Position numbers and translations under genes: made by a program. A DNA stretch of 64,000 nucleotides from Acidobacteriota bacterium (GTDB taxonomy: Bacteria; Acidobacteriota; Thermoanaerobaculia; Multivoradales; JBCCEF01), in assembly GCA_039030395.1 (NCBI GenBank), contig JBCCEF010000006.1:62001-126000 (forward strand), written 5' to 3'. Positions 52,789-61,358 of the stretch are shown piece by piece (position 1 is the stretch's first letter; each line of letters opens with the position of its first letter). The notes beneath the pieces were generated by a model that made no database searches, was not told the DNA's origin, and was given only the letters and a program-made list of their open reading frames with translations.

Positions 52789-53435
52789 TGACCCAGCTTC
52801 CCGAGATCCACCCGCAAGAGTTGTCCGACGATCTGTCGGCTCTGTCGCCGGAACCTCTTTCCCCTGAATCCCTGGCGGCACTTGCCCGCCATTACCAAGA
52901 ACTACGCCGATGGAGTGACCGCCTGGCGCTGGTCGGACCGGCATCGAGCCACGAGGTTCTGCCGCGACATTACGGCGAGGCCTTGGCGGCGTTGCCCCTC
53001 GTCCCCCGGCGAGGCGTCCTAGTGGATATCGGATCCGGCGCCGGTTTTCCGGGATTCGTATTGGCAGCAGCGCGTCCGGAACTGCGGGTGACCTTGATCG
53101 AGGCGCGGGCCAAGAAGTGGTCCTTCCTGATGGCCGCGGCTCGTGCCGCCTCGGCGGCATTGCCCTCTTTGTTCTGCCAGTGCCTCAATGCTAGAGTCGG
53201 CGATCCGTTGCCCCGGGGATTCCCGGAGACTGTTGACTGCATCACGCTCCGAGCCCTTCGCCTACCCCCAGAAATCCTCTCGCTGCTCGCTACCCGATGG
53301 ACGGCGACGGGTCGGTTCTTGTTCTGGGTCGGTGCGGAAGATCCACCGCTACCTCCGGATCTGCGGCCGGGTCGGGAGCTTCCCTTGACCGGTAGCCGCT
53401 CCCGGCGGGTGCTAGAGGTGGTGAGGGCGGCGTAG
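52788..53435 (+). CDS. rsmG: 16S rRNA (guanine-N7) methyltransferase RsmG (GidB)
   Basis: 215 residues. SAM-binding motif LVDIGSGAGFPGFVLAAARP, then RVTLIEARAKKWSFL and the central VDCITLRAL segment. It methylates G527 of 16S rRNA (E. coli numbering). Start overlaps parS site 2. It precedes parA by 26 bp, the classical gidB-parA-parB order. Confidence 0.93.
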   Translation: MTQLPEIHPQELSDDLSALSPEPLSPESLAALARHYQELRRWSDRLALVGPASSHEVLPRHYGEALAALPLVPRRGVLVDIGSGAGFPGFVLAAARPELRVTLIEARAKKWSFLMAAARAASAALPSLFCQCLNARVGDPLPRGFPETVDCITLRALRLPPEILSLLATRWTATGRFLFWVGAEDPPLPPDLRPGRELPLTGSRSRRVLEVVRAA

Positions 53436-53461
53436 CCCTTTTTCTTGTGAGGTCGTAATCG

Positions 53462-54220
53462 ATGGGGACGATCCTGGCGATCGCGAATCAGAAGGGTGGC
53501 GTGGGCAAGACCACGACGGCCATCAACCTGGGAGCCGCCCTCGGCGCGCTCGAGAAGCGGGTTCTGCTGGTCGATTGCGATCCCCAGGGAAACGCCACTC
53601 GCGGCCTCGGGGCCGAAGCCTCGTCGCCGCACCTGTATCAGGTCCTGGGAGGCTCCGCTTCCGCCGAAAGCGCGATCAAGAATTCGGGCTTTCCAAACCT
53701 GGACTTGCTGCCGACGGATCGCAATCTGGTTGGTATCGAGGTCGAGTTCGTCGATCAGGACGACTGGCAGAATCGGCTGAAATCGGCCCTTTCCGCAGTT
53801 CGTAAGAACTACGACGTGATCCTAGTGGACTGCCCGCCGTCCCTCGGCCACCTGACGGTCAGTGCATTGACCGCGGCGGATGGCCTGCTGGTGCCGCTCC
53901 AAGCGGAGTACTTCGCTTTGGAGGGCATCAGCGAACTGATCTCGACCGTCGGCCGGGTGCGCGGTGCCCTCAATCCGCGCCTCGAGATATCCGGAGTTCT
54001 GCTGACCATGTATGACGATCGCACCAACCTTTCGAAGGAAGTCGCCGATGAGATTCGGCGCCACTTCGGCGGCGCCGTGTTCGACACGGTGGTACCGCGC
54101 AATGTGCGCCTCGCCGAAGCGCCGAGTCATGGCATGCCGATCCTGCAGTACGACATCCGTTGCCGCGGCGCCGAAGCCTATCTGGCCGTCGCCCGGGAGC
54201 TGCTGCGGAGGGCGGCATGA
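53462..54220 (+). CDS. parA: Chromosome partitioning ATPase ParA (Soj)
   Basis: 252 residues. Deviant Walker A IANQKGGVGKTTTAINLGAA with the signature Lys, LLVDCDPQGNAT and VILVDCPPSLGHLTV. No N-terminal DNA-binding domain, so chromosomal type. Its stop overlaps the parB start by ATGA. Confidence 0.96.
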   Translation: MGTILAIANQKGGVGKTTTAINLGAALGALEKRVLLVDCDPQGNATRGLGAEASSPHLYQVLGGSASAESAIKNSGFPNLDLLPTDRNLVGIEVEFVDQDDWQNRLKSALSAVRKNYDVILVDCPPSLGHLTVSALTAADGLLVPLQAEYFALEGISELISTVGRVRGALNPRLEISGVLLTMYDDRTNLSKEVADEIRRHFGGAVFDTVVPRNVRLAEAPSHGMPILQYDIRCRGAEAYLAVARELLRRAA

Positions 54221-55086
54221 GCGCCGCCAAGAAACGCGGCCTGGGGCGCGGCCTCGACTCCTTGATCCAGAGCGCGCCAACGGCGCCGACCGGAGCCCGG
54301 CAGCTCGCGGTGGGCGAGCTACACCCGAATCGCGACCAGCCGCGCAGCCGGTTCGACGAGACCGGTCTCGAAGAGCTTGCCGATTCGATCCGTGCTCAGG
54401 GGGTCATCCAGCCGATCATCGTCACCGCCCGCTCGGCCGGCGGCTACACCATCGTCGCCGGCGAACGCCGCTGGCGGGCTGCCCAGCGCGCCGAGCTGGC
54501 GGAAGTGCCCGCTCTGGTGCGGGAGATTTCCGGCGACCAGGAACTCCTGGAGCTGGCGCTGGTCGAGAACCTTCAGCGCTCGGATCTCAACTCGGTGGAA
54601 GAGGCCGAGGCCTACCAAACCCTGCAGGACAAATTCTCCCTGTCTCAGGACGAACTCGCTTCGCGGGTGGGCAAGGCCCGCACCACGGTCGCCAACTCCC
54701 TGCGGCTGCTGCGGCTGCCGACGGAGGTCACCGACCTGATGCGCGACGGCCGTCTGACCGCCGGCCAGGCGCGTCCGCTCCTCGCCCTCGACTCGCGGGA
54801 AGAGCAGTGCCGCTGGGCTGAACGCGCGGTCAACAAGAGCCTGAGCGCACGGGATCTCGAGCGGCTGGTACGATCGGCCAAGGGTGGCCGCAAAGGGAGG
54901 ACCCCGAAGGCGCGATCGATCGAGGTCCACACCGCCGCCGCCGAGGAGACGCTCACCCAGAAGCTCCAGACTCGGGTCGAGATTCGCCGCCGCGGAAAAG
55001 GGGGCCGAGTTCTTCTCCACTTTCACACTGAAGAGGAGCTGATCCGGCTGTACGACCTGCTGATTTCCAAGGGAGAGGGCCCATGA
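54217..55086 (+). CDS. parB: Chromosome partitioning protein ParB (Spo0J)
   Basis: 289 residues. Starts with the ParA-stimulating KKRGLGRGLDSLIQ helix, then the CTP-binding/ParB-N domain (NRDQPRSRFD, IVAGERRWRAAQRA), the helix-turn-helix (SQDELASRVGKARTTVANSL) and a C-terminal dimerisation segment. It binds the two parS sites upstream of rsmG. Overlaps parA and the bactofilin gene by 4 bp each. Confidence 0.96.
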   Translation: MSAAKKRGLGRGLDSLIQSAPTAPTGARQLAVGELHPNRDQPRSRFDETGLEELADSIRAQGVIQPIIVTARSAGGYTIVAGERRWRAAQRAELAEVPALVREISGDQELLELALVENLQRSDLNSVEEAEAYQTLQDKFSLSQDELASRVGKARTTVANSLRLLRLPTEVTDLMRDGRLTAGQARPLLALDSREEQCRWAERAVNKSLSARDLERLVRSAKGGRKGRTPKARSIEVHTAAAEETLTQKLQTRVEIRRRGKGGRVLLHFHTEEELIRLYDLLISKGEGP

Positions 55087-55502
55087 TTTTCAAGAATGAC
55101 AGCTCCGCCAGCGAGCTGAACGGTTTTCTCGACCGTGGAAGTCACATCGAGGGCGAACTGCGCTTCGACACCTCCTTTCGGGTCGATGGCAAGGTCACCG
55201 GTACGGTGACCTCGAGGGGCATCCTGATCGTCGGCGAGAGCGGCGAGATCGACGGCAAGGCGGAGGTGGACGAGGTGTTCGTTTCGGGCACGGTGCGCGG
55301 CGCCGTCACCGCCCGCAAGCGCATCCACGTCGCCGCCGGTGGGCGGGTGTACGCGGACCTTTCGACCCCCGCCCTGGTGATCGAGGACGGTGCCTTCTTC
55401 GAGGGAAGCTGCTCAATGGATCGGCAACCGAGGCAGGATCCGACCCCTGACCAGACCGCCGACCGTGGCCCCAAGCTGGTCTCGAAAGCCGCGCAATCGT
55501 AA
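55083..55502 (+). CDS. Bactofilin
   Basis: 139 residues. A central right-handed beta-helix of bactofilin type: SHIEGELRFDTSFRVDGKVT, GTVTSRGILIVGESGEIDGK and the following AEVDEVFVSGTVRG, each rung about 17-18 residues, with short disordered ends. Bactofilins form polar filaments that in some bacteria bind ParA/ParB machinery, and this copy overlaps parB by ATGA, an arrangement that points to the same role. Confidence 0.92.
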   Translation: MIFKNDSSASELNGFLDRGSHIEGELRFDTSFRVDGKVTGTVTSRGILIVGESGEIDGKAEVDEVFVSGTVRGAVTARKRIHVAAGGRVYADLSTPALVIEDGAFFEGSCSMDRQPRQDPTPDQTADRGPKLVSKAAQS

Positions 55503-55552
55503 GATTTTAAAGAATTTAGACTTCGTTTGATGGTTCGGCAAGGGGACCGAAT

Positions 55553-57391
55553 TCATCTTGTGTTCGTGCCTCCCGGTGCCGCGACCGGCAGTGTCAAGGG
55601 TGTCAAGGGTGCGGCCGGGGGTGGCCTCCTCGAAGGCGGGGTCAGGGCTTCATAGGACGGTAGGAAAGTCAGTGGGTTGCCCGCCAGGAAGGAACGGTCG
55701 AAGGCGGCGGTGATCACCCGGCCGTCCAGATCCTGGGCGATCGGCAGGCCCAGCCCATACATCAGGGTCGGCAGGACGTCGACCAGGCCGGCGCCGGTGA
55801 GCAGGGAGCCCTGCCGAATGCCCTCGCCGTAGAGCAGCAGCACGCCATCCGGCGAACCCCGGAAACTGCCGCCGATCCACGGCTCGGAGGCCAGTTCCCG
55901 CCAGTTGCGAGCCCAGCCCGCCGGGGCGCCGGCGCCGTAGGCCGACACCACGGCGAGGAGCTTGGGTTCGGGGATCGCCTCCCACAGCCCTGCAATGGCC
56001 TGGTCGCAATAGGCGTAGTAGGCCTCCAGGGTCTCCGCCGCGTCGCTGTAGGCGCCGTCGTGAAGGCCTTCGATGCGGGCGGCGGCGAAGCCTCCGAAGG
56101 CGCTCTCGGAAACCCCCGCCAGGCCGTCCAGGACCATCATCAGAGCCTCCGGGGGCGGTTCCGCCGCCAGGAAGAACTGGCCCAGCGAGTCTCGCCAGAG
56201 GTCGCCGGCGAGGGCGGTGAGCACCTCCGAATTCGGCGATGGTCCGAAGCGGGCGGTGAGCTGTGGGTCCAGCTCGTCTTGGCGTAGCCGGAAGATCCGG
56301 GCGCGTTCGGCAATGTCCGTCGGCCGGGCGACCCCAGCCTGCCGCGGCGCCGAGAAAAACCGCTCGGAAATCGCCTGATTCGGATCTTCCGAAACCGGTG
56401 CGCTCGCCGGCCAGCCGAGCATGCTGCTGGTCATGCCCAGGCGCGGAAGTACCTCCCACAGCGCAAGCGCCCGTCGTTCGGTGCCGTCGGATGGGCTACC
56501 TCTCCGACCGAGGGTTCCCCAATGTTGAAAGGCGAGACCCGCCGGCAGGATGGCGATCTGCCCGCCCTCGGCCAGTAGGGGCGCGGGGTAGATCCGCTCC
56601 GAGACGAGACCGTGCTTGTAGGGCAACTTACCGGTCGCCAGGGTGGTCCACAGAGACTTGCGCCGGAAGGGGCCGAAGGAGGTCAGGCGGCCGTAGGCAC
56701 CGTTGCGCAGGGCGTGGTCGAGAAACGGCAGGTTGCCCTGACCGGCGGCGGGCAGCAGGGCGTCCAGGGTCGCTCCGTCGAGGCCGACCAGCAGGAGACG
56801 CGGACGCTGGATTTCCGCCACCGTCGAAACTCGCGGCGCCGGCCCGATACGTGGCCGAAAGGCATCCCGGCGCTCCATCACGAAGTACACCGAAGCGAGA
56901 GAGAGGATGACGAAGCCCGCCAGGCTGCGCACTCCGTAGCGGCGGTCTTGGAGGGAGTGGAGGAGCGCCGTGTAGAAGGCGACGAGGGCCGAAAAGGACA
57001 ACAGGGCCGAGGCCTTGATCAAGCGGATGTTGATGCCCGGCGGCAGGAAGAAATTGAACCGCGAGGCGTGAATCCAGTGAAACAGCGCCGCCGCGGCGAG
57101 GGCGACGGTCAGCGCCCAGGGCAGGAAACGACGCGCCCGCTGGCGCCGGCCCCACAGAAACGGCAGGCTGGCCGCTAGGGTCAGCAATCCGAGGCCGCCA
57201 CCGTAGATTCCAGCGCCCCGGGCCACCGGGGCGACGTCGAAGGGCAAGCCCGGATTGAGAAAGAAGATCAAGCCGGTGAGCTGGATACCGAAGAGCAGGC
57301 CGGGCAAGAAACCTGCCGCCACGACATCGAACCAGGCGGGGGTGCGCCAGGGACGAGAATCGGGGTGTGCGGTGTGGCGAGCGTCGGTCAT
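55553..57391 (-). CDS. Membrane protein with alkaline phosphatase-superfamily (type I phosphodiesterase-like) domain
   Basis: 612 residues. The N-terminal third has about five membrane helices (LPGLLFGIQLTGLIFFLN; AGIYGGGLGLLTLAASLPFL; FLPWALTVALAAAALFHWI and more). The C-terminal domain opens with LLLVGLDGATLDALLPAAGQ, the metal-binding DGxxxxxL pattern of nucleotide pyrophosphatase/phosphodiesterase relatives, then FRRKSLWTTLATGKLPYKHG with the Thr nucleophile region. ATG at 57391 is chosen since the first membrane helix follows; a frame continues to 57727 across pyrF. Substrate unknown, perhaps lipid-linked phosphates. Confidence 0.8.
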   Translation of the reverse strand: MTDARHTAHPDSRPWRTPAWFDVVAAGFLPGLLFGIQLTGLIFFLNPGLPFDVAPVARGAGIYGGGLGLLTLAASLPFLWGRRQRARRFLPWALTVALAAAALFHWIHASRFNFFLPPGINIRLIKASALLSFSALVAFYTALLHSLQDRRYGVRSLAGFVILSLASVYFVMERRDAFRPRIGPAPRVSTVAEIQRPRLLLVGLDGATLDALLPAAGQGNLPFLDHALRNGAYGRLTSFGPFRRKSLWTTLATGKLPYKHGLVSERIYPAPLLAEGGQIAILPAGLAFQHWGTLGRRGSPSDGTERRALALWEVLPRLGMTSSMLGWPASAPVSEDPNQAISERFFSAPRQAGVARPTDIAERARIFRLRQDELDPQLTARFGPSPNSEVLTALAGDLWRDSLGQFFLAAEPPPEALMMVLDGLAGVSESAFGGFAAARIEGLHDGAYSDAAETLEAYYAYCDQAIAGLWEAIPEPKLLAVVSAYGAGAPAGWARNWRELASEPWIGGSFRGSPDGVLLLYGEGIRQGSLLTGAGLVDVLPTLMYGLGLPIAQDLDGRVITAAFDRSFLAGNPLTFLPSYEALTPPSRRPPPAAPLTPLTLPVAAPGGTNTR

Positions 57392-57509
57392 GGATCCGGT
57401 CGATGGCGGCGCCTCCAATGGTAAAGTCCCGCGCCGATGAAGGCCAGAATCGTCGCCCCGGATCCGTCGGCGGCTATGACCGGCCGAGGACGCGAGCGAG
57501 GAGATCGAT

Positions 57510-58214
57510 GTGACAACTGAGCCGAGTCTCGATTGCGTAGCAGTGGCGCTCGACACCCCCGAGCGCCAGATCTTCGACCGCTGGTGCACCGACTTCGGCC
57601 CGCGCGTCGGAGTGCTGAAGGTCGGTCTCGAAGCCTTTGTCCGGTGGGGGGCGCCAGCCGTCGCCGCGGCCTGCCGCCACGGCCGGTCGGTGTTTCTGGA
57701 TTTGAAACTGCACGACATCCCCAACACCGTTGCCGGTGCGGTGCGGTCGGCGAAGGAGCTGGGGGTGGACTATCTGACGGTCCACGCCGGCGGCGGCCGC
57801 GCGACGCTTGAAGCGGCCGCCGAAGCGGCGGCCGGGGAGCTGAATATCCTCGCTGTCACGGTACTCACCCACCTCGACGCCGCGGCCCTATCGGAACTCG
57901 ATCTCCCCGGCGGGAGCGCTCACCGCGTCGAGCGCTGGGCGGGTCTGGCACGGGCGGCGGGGTGCGATGGCGTGGTGTGCTCCGCCCGGGAAGTCGCGGT
58001 ATTGCGGCAACGCTTGCCGCGGCCGTTTACCCTCGTCACCCCCGGCATCCGCTGGGGCGGCGCCTCGGCGGACGATCAAAAGCGGGTGGCCGATCCGGCC
58101 GGCGCCCTCGCCGCCGGCTCCGACCTACTGGTCATCGGCCGCCCCTTGACCGCGGCTCCAGACCCGGAAGCTGCCCTCGCCTCCCTCCGCCGCGAAATCT
58201 CTGCTGTCCGCTAG
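57510..58214 (+). CDS. pyrF: Orotidine 5'-phosphate decarboxylase
   Basis: 234 residues, standard. Catalytic motif VFLDLKLHDIPNTV (Lys/Asp pair of the DxKxxDI type), VALDT at the substrate-binding strand and FTLVTPGIRW and LVIGRPLT at the phosphate site. It makes UMP from OMP. GTG start at 57510. Divergent from the phosphatase-like membrane gene. Confidence 0.95.
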   Translation: MTTEPSLDCVAVALDTPERQIFDRWCTDFGPRVGVLKVGLEAFVRWGAPAVAAACRHGRSVFLDLKLHDIPNTVAGAVRSAKELGVDYLTVHAGGGRATLEAAAEAAAGELNILAVTVLTHLDAAALSELDLPGGSAHRVERWAGLARAAGCDGVVCSAREVAVLRQRLPRPFTLVTPGIRWGGASADDQKRVADPAGALAAGSDLLVIGRPLTAAPDPEAALASLRREISAVR

Positions 58215-58264
58215 CATCCCTTGCAGGGATCGCCTGGCGACTCCCCAATCGGCGCGCGGAAATC

Positions 58265-58442
58265 ACCCGCAAAGGCCGCTTCAGCAAGGTGTTCCGAGCC
58301 AGAGGGCGAGGCGGTGCTGAAAGCGCCGAGGACGGGGGTGAGCCCGAAGAAATTCGGGAAAGGGAAGCGTCGAGCCCCCCTAAAACAGATCTAGCAAGCC
58401 TGCTGAAAAAATGCGCGAAGCGCATCTTCCGCAGGTTTGCTA
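58265..58442 (-). repeat. Structured dispersed repeat, copy 8
   Basis: GCTTCAGCA..TGCTGAAAGC hairpin, CGAGCC/GAGGGCGAGGCGG segment, GGACGGGGGTGAGCCCGAAG..TTCGGG hairpin, GAGCCCCCCTAAAA and end hairpin CTAGCAAGCCTGCTGAAAA..CTTCCGCAGGTTTGCTAG. Its final CTA (58440-58442) is the stop codon of the DUF4845-like gene. Between convergent genes. Confidence 0.85.
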
Positions 58443-58823
58443 GAAGATATAGAGGTTGCGGTCCACCTCGTGCTCGAACTCCCACTCGTAGGTGTATCCG
58501 GGGAATTCCGCCGGAATCATGTAGGTCGCCCGCATCTTGATGCGGTCGCCGATGCGCTCCACCGAGAGGTTCTTCTTGTCCAGCGGAATGTCGAGGTCGT
58601 GGGCCTTGTTGAGGAGCCGCTTTTTGATGTTCTCGGACGACCGGTCGTGGGTCGCGACGGCGGCTTGATCGACCATGAAGTCGTAGAACTCGGCGCTACG
58701 GATCTTGATCGGGACCATTTCCCAGGCCACCATCACCGCCACGATCAATACCAGGCACCAGAAGATGCAGCCGATCCGTCCCTCGCCGCGCTCTTTATCG
58801 GCGATGCCAAATTTTGTCTTCAT
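58440..58823 (-). CDS. DUF4845-like single-span membrane protein
   Basis: 127 residues: a basic cytosolic start (KERGEGRIG), one membrane helix (CIFWCLVLIVAVMVAWEMVP) and a periplasmic domain with alternating beta strands (LSVERIGDRIKMRATYMIPA, YEWEFEHEVDRNLYIF). DUF4845 proteins typically sit beside lepB, and this one starts 12 bp after lepB. Function unknown. Confidence 0.7.
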   Translation of the reverse strand: MKTKFGIADKERGEGRIGCIFWCLVLIVAVMVAWEMVPIKIRSAEFYDFMVDQAAVATHDRSSENIKKRLLNKAHDLDIPLDKKNLSVERIGDRIKMRATYMIPAEFPGYTYEWEFEHEVDRNLYIF

Positions 58824-58835
58824 AAAACTTCCCCT

Positions 58836-59528
58836 CTAGCGAACAATGGAAAAAATTCGATCCCATCGAATCTCTCGGAACATCACCGATAGATCACTCC
58901 ATTGGAATCCTCCCTCGGACTCCGATGGGTTGGCCTGTTCCTCCGGCTCGAAAGACCAGTAGATCATGAACGCCCGCCCCCGGATCAACTGATTCGGAAC
59001 GGACTGCCAGGCGCGGGAGTCGTTCGAGTTGTCGCGGTTGTCGCCGAGAAAGAAGTAGCCGTTGGCCGGTACCGAGTAGGGACCGAAGTTGTCCCGGAAA
59101 CGCTGTGCCTCCGGCAGAAAGCGAGACGACGGGTAGGTTCGCGGGTCCACCCGATAGGTGTAAGAGGTGTCGTCCACCGGTCGGCCGTTGACCACCAGCG
59201 CCTTGTCCACCAGCTCCACTCGATCCCCCGGCAGACCGACGCACCGCTTGATGAAGTCGCGCTGCGGATCCTCCGGGAAACGAAACACCACCACATCCCC
59301 GCGCTTGATCGGCCGTACCGGCAGCAGCGCCTGCTCCAGAATCGACGGGCTCGGTCCGTAGATGAATTTGTTGACCAGGATGTGGTCGCCGATCAGCAGG
59401 TTCTGCTCCATCGAGCCGGAAGGGATCTGGTAGGCCTGCACCACGAAGGTTTTGGCGAAGGTCGCCAGCACCAGGGCGATGAGAACCGCCTCGCAAATCT
59501 CCAGGGCGATGGCTGATCGGCGACGCAC
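58836..59528 (-). CDS. lepB: Signal peptidase I, copy 1
   Basis: 230 residues. N-terminal membrane anchor (ALEICEAVLIALVLATFAKT), catalytic Ser in YQIPSGSMEQNLLIGDHILV, catalytic Lys in VVVFRFPEDPQRDFIKRCVG, and box E GYFFLGDNRDNSNDSR. It removes signal peptides on the outer face of the membrane. GTG start at 59528. A second copy lies 178 bp upstream on the same strand; identity is moderate. Confidence 0.93.
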   Translation of the reverse strand: MRRRSAIALEICEAVLIALVLATFAKTFVVQAYQIPSGSMEQNLLIGDHILVNKFIYGPSPSILEQALLPVRPIKRGDVVVFRFPEDPQRDFIKRCVGLPGDRVELVDKALVVNGRPVDDTSYTYRVDPRTYPSSRFLPEAQRFRDNFGPYSVPANGYFFLGDNRDNSNDSRAWQSVPNQLIRGRAFMIYWSFEPEEQANPSESEGGFQWSDLSVMFREIRWDRIFSIVR

Positions 59529-59597
59529 GGAGCGCTACCCGATCTCCCACCAGCCGGCGACGGTCCGCTGGCCGATCCCCGGCTCCCCCGGGAAGCC

Positions 59598-59709
59598 TGC
59601 GGCTTTGCGATGGAAGATCGGCCGGATTACCCCTTGCGCGGCGCCTACGGCGCCGCCTCGCCCTTCGGACCCGAAGCAGAGTGCTGACGAGTTTCTCGGC
59701 ACTCTGCTA
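59598..59709 (+). repeat. Structured dispersed repeat, partial copy 9
   Basis: The right half of the unit only: GATTACCCC, GCGCGGCGCC..GGCGCCGCC, CCCTTCGGACCC and closing hairpin GCAGAGTGCTG..CGGCACTCTGC, followed by TAC. Its CTA (59707-59709) is the lepB copy 2 stop. It separates the two lepB genes. Confidence 0.7.
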
Positions 59710-60378
59710 CCGGATCAGATGGAGGGTTCGTTCCCAGCGGGTGCGGGTGAAGAAGCCGAGGGCCGTGCGGCCGAGTTGCCGCAGCTTACCGATGAAGCCG
59801 GGCCAGGTCTCCGGCGGCGGCTCTCCGCCGTAGGACCAGTACACCACCGCCGCCCGACCCTTCACCAGCTCCGCCGGCAAGGTGCCCCAGAACCGCGAGT
59901 CGTGCGAAAAGTCGCGATTGTCGCCCATGCAGAAGTACTGGTCCTCGGGTACCACGATCGGCCGCATGAAGTCGCGCATCGGGATCATTCGGCTGTCCCG
60001 GTGCCGGGCGTAGCTCGAATCCTCCACCGGCGAGCCGTTGATCCAGAGCTGCTTTCGTACCACCTCCACTCGATCGCCGGGCAGGCCGACGCAGCGCTTC
60101 ACCACGTCGATGTTCGGATCCTCCGGCGACCGGAACACCACGATATCTCCGCGCCGTAGGTCCCGCGCTGGCAGGAGCGACTGCTCGATCCCCATCGCCG
60201 TGTCGCCGTAGATGAAGCGATTGACGAACAGGTGGTCCCCCACCAGTAGGGTTTCCTCCATCGAGCTGCTCGGAATGTAGAAGGTCTGTACGACAAAGGT
60301 GTTGGCGAAGCGTAGGAAGAGCGCGGCGATCAGGATCGCCTCGGAGTACTCGCGGAACATCGATCTTTTCTTTGCCAC
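59707..60378 (-). CDS. lepB: Signal peptidase I, copy 2
   Basis: 223 residues. Catalytic Ser in YIPSSSMEETLLVGDHLFVN, catalytic Lys in VVFRSPEDPNIDVVKRCVG, and box E YFCMGDNRDFSHDSR. Anchor helix AILIAALFLRFANTFVV. It differs from copy 1 mainly around the substrate pocket and C-terminus. Two tandem lepB genes suggest division of labour or expression differences. Confidence 0.92.
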   Translation of the reverse strand: MAKKRSMFREYSEAILIAALFLRFANTFVVQTFYIPSSSMEETLLVGDHLFVNRFIYGDTAMGIEQSLLPARDLRRGDIVVFRSPEDPNIDVVKRCVGLPGDRVEVVRKQLWINGSPVEDSSYARHRDSRMIPMRDFMRPIVVPEDQYFCMGDNRDFSHDSRFWGTLPAELVKGRAAVVYWSYGGEPPPETWPGFIGKLRQLGRTALGFFTRTRWERTLHLIR

Positions 60379-60862
60379 GGCGGGTCCAATCTACAGCAAT
60401 CCAGAGGGAATCCCAAGGCATTTCCCGGCCCGCCGACTCGGCTGAAAAACCAACTGGCACTTGTCCAATTCGTAGGACGTCGCAGGACGACCAGGCCTGG
60501 CACCGCTCCCCTCGGAGACCCCCACCTTCTCCGGTGTGGCGGCGGCAAGGGCGTTGTACGGCGCGGTCCGTCGATCCGACGATGAGAAGCCACACAAGTT
60601 CATTTATTTCAGCATCTTGCGTGAATCTTTGCGAAGTGGCTCGAGGCTTGATCTACCCCCACCCGAACGTCAATCGGAGAAAGGGGGCGCTCAAGGAAAG
60701 CCGCAACGAAGTTCTCGACAAGGCCGCTCTACGGCCGGACCGCGTGGGTCCGGCCTAGGGCCATCGCAGGACCCCGGTCGGAAATGCCATCCCGGCCGGA
60801 GCCGCTCAACGGCAAGAACTGACCAACGGCCCGAGGGTCTCGGGCTGCCAAAAGGAGAAACC
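60379..60862. other. 484-bp intergenic region upstream of the ComEA-like gene
   Basis: Between divergent lepB (minus) and the ComEA-like gene (plus). It contains a perfect 9-bp stem GGCCGGACC (60733-60741) with GGTCCGGCC (60747-60755), a CCCGAG..CTCGGG stem near 60829 and a run of GC-rich hairpins over the last 200 bp, suggesting a structured leader. I recognise no riboswitch class. No gene-like frame is convincing. Confidence 0.4.
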
Positions 60863-61222
60863 ATGTTTCACAGCAACGCTGACCAGCTTTCGATCCGCCG
60901 TTCCGCGACCATCGTCCTCATGCTGTCCATCCTCTCGTGCCTTTGCCTGCCGGCCTTCGCGGCCGAGGACAAGGTCAACATCAATACGGCGAGCGCAACG
61001 GAACTCGCCTTGCTGCCGCGGGTCGGTCCGGCGGTTTCCCAGCGCATCGTCGATTTCCGCGAAGACAACGGGCCTTTCAAGAGCCTCGAGGAGCTGATGT
61101 TGGTGCGCGGCATCGGTGAGAAGACTTTCGAGCAGATGCTGCCCTACATCACCCTGAAGGGCGACACCACCCTGAGCGAAAAGGTCCGCACTCAGCGGGC
61201 GAGGGAAGGCGCCGACAGCTAG
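60863..61222 (+). CDS. ComEA-like helix-hairpin-helix protein, exported
   Basis: 119 residues. Signal peptide (SATIVLMLSILSCLCLPAFA), then KVNINTASATELALLPRVGP and RIVDFREDNGPFKSLEELML, two tandem helix-hairpin-helix motifs with GVGP/GIGE hairpins. ComEA homologues bind DNA in competence; free-standing HhH proteins of this kind are common and may instead act in other roles. AAGGAGAAACC precedes the start. Confidence 0.85.
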   Translation: MFHSNADQLSIRRSATIVLMLSILSCLCLPAFAAEDKVNINTASATELALLPRVGPAVSQRIVDFREDNGPFKSLEELMLVRGIGEKTFEQMLPYITLKGDTTLSEKVRTQRAREGADS

Positions 61223-61358
61223 AGCGTCTCTTGCGAGGAGGTAGGGGAGCGCGCCGGAGGTCGCTCCCCTACCCTCGTTGATTCATCCCATCGACAGCCC
61301 GCGGCGGGCGGCAGCCCGCCGCCCATGGCGCGAAAAAACGAAGCAAAGGAGGTTCCCG

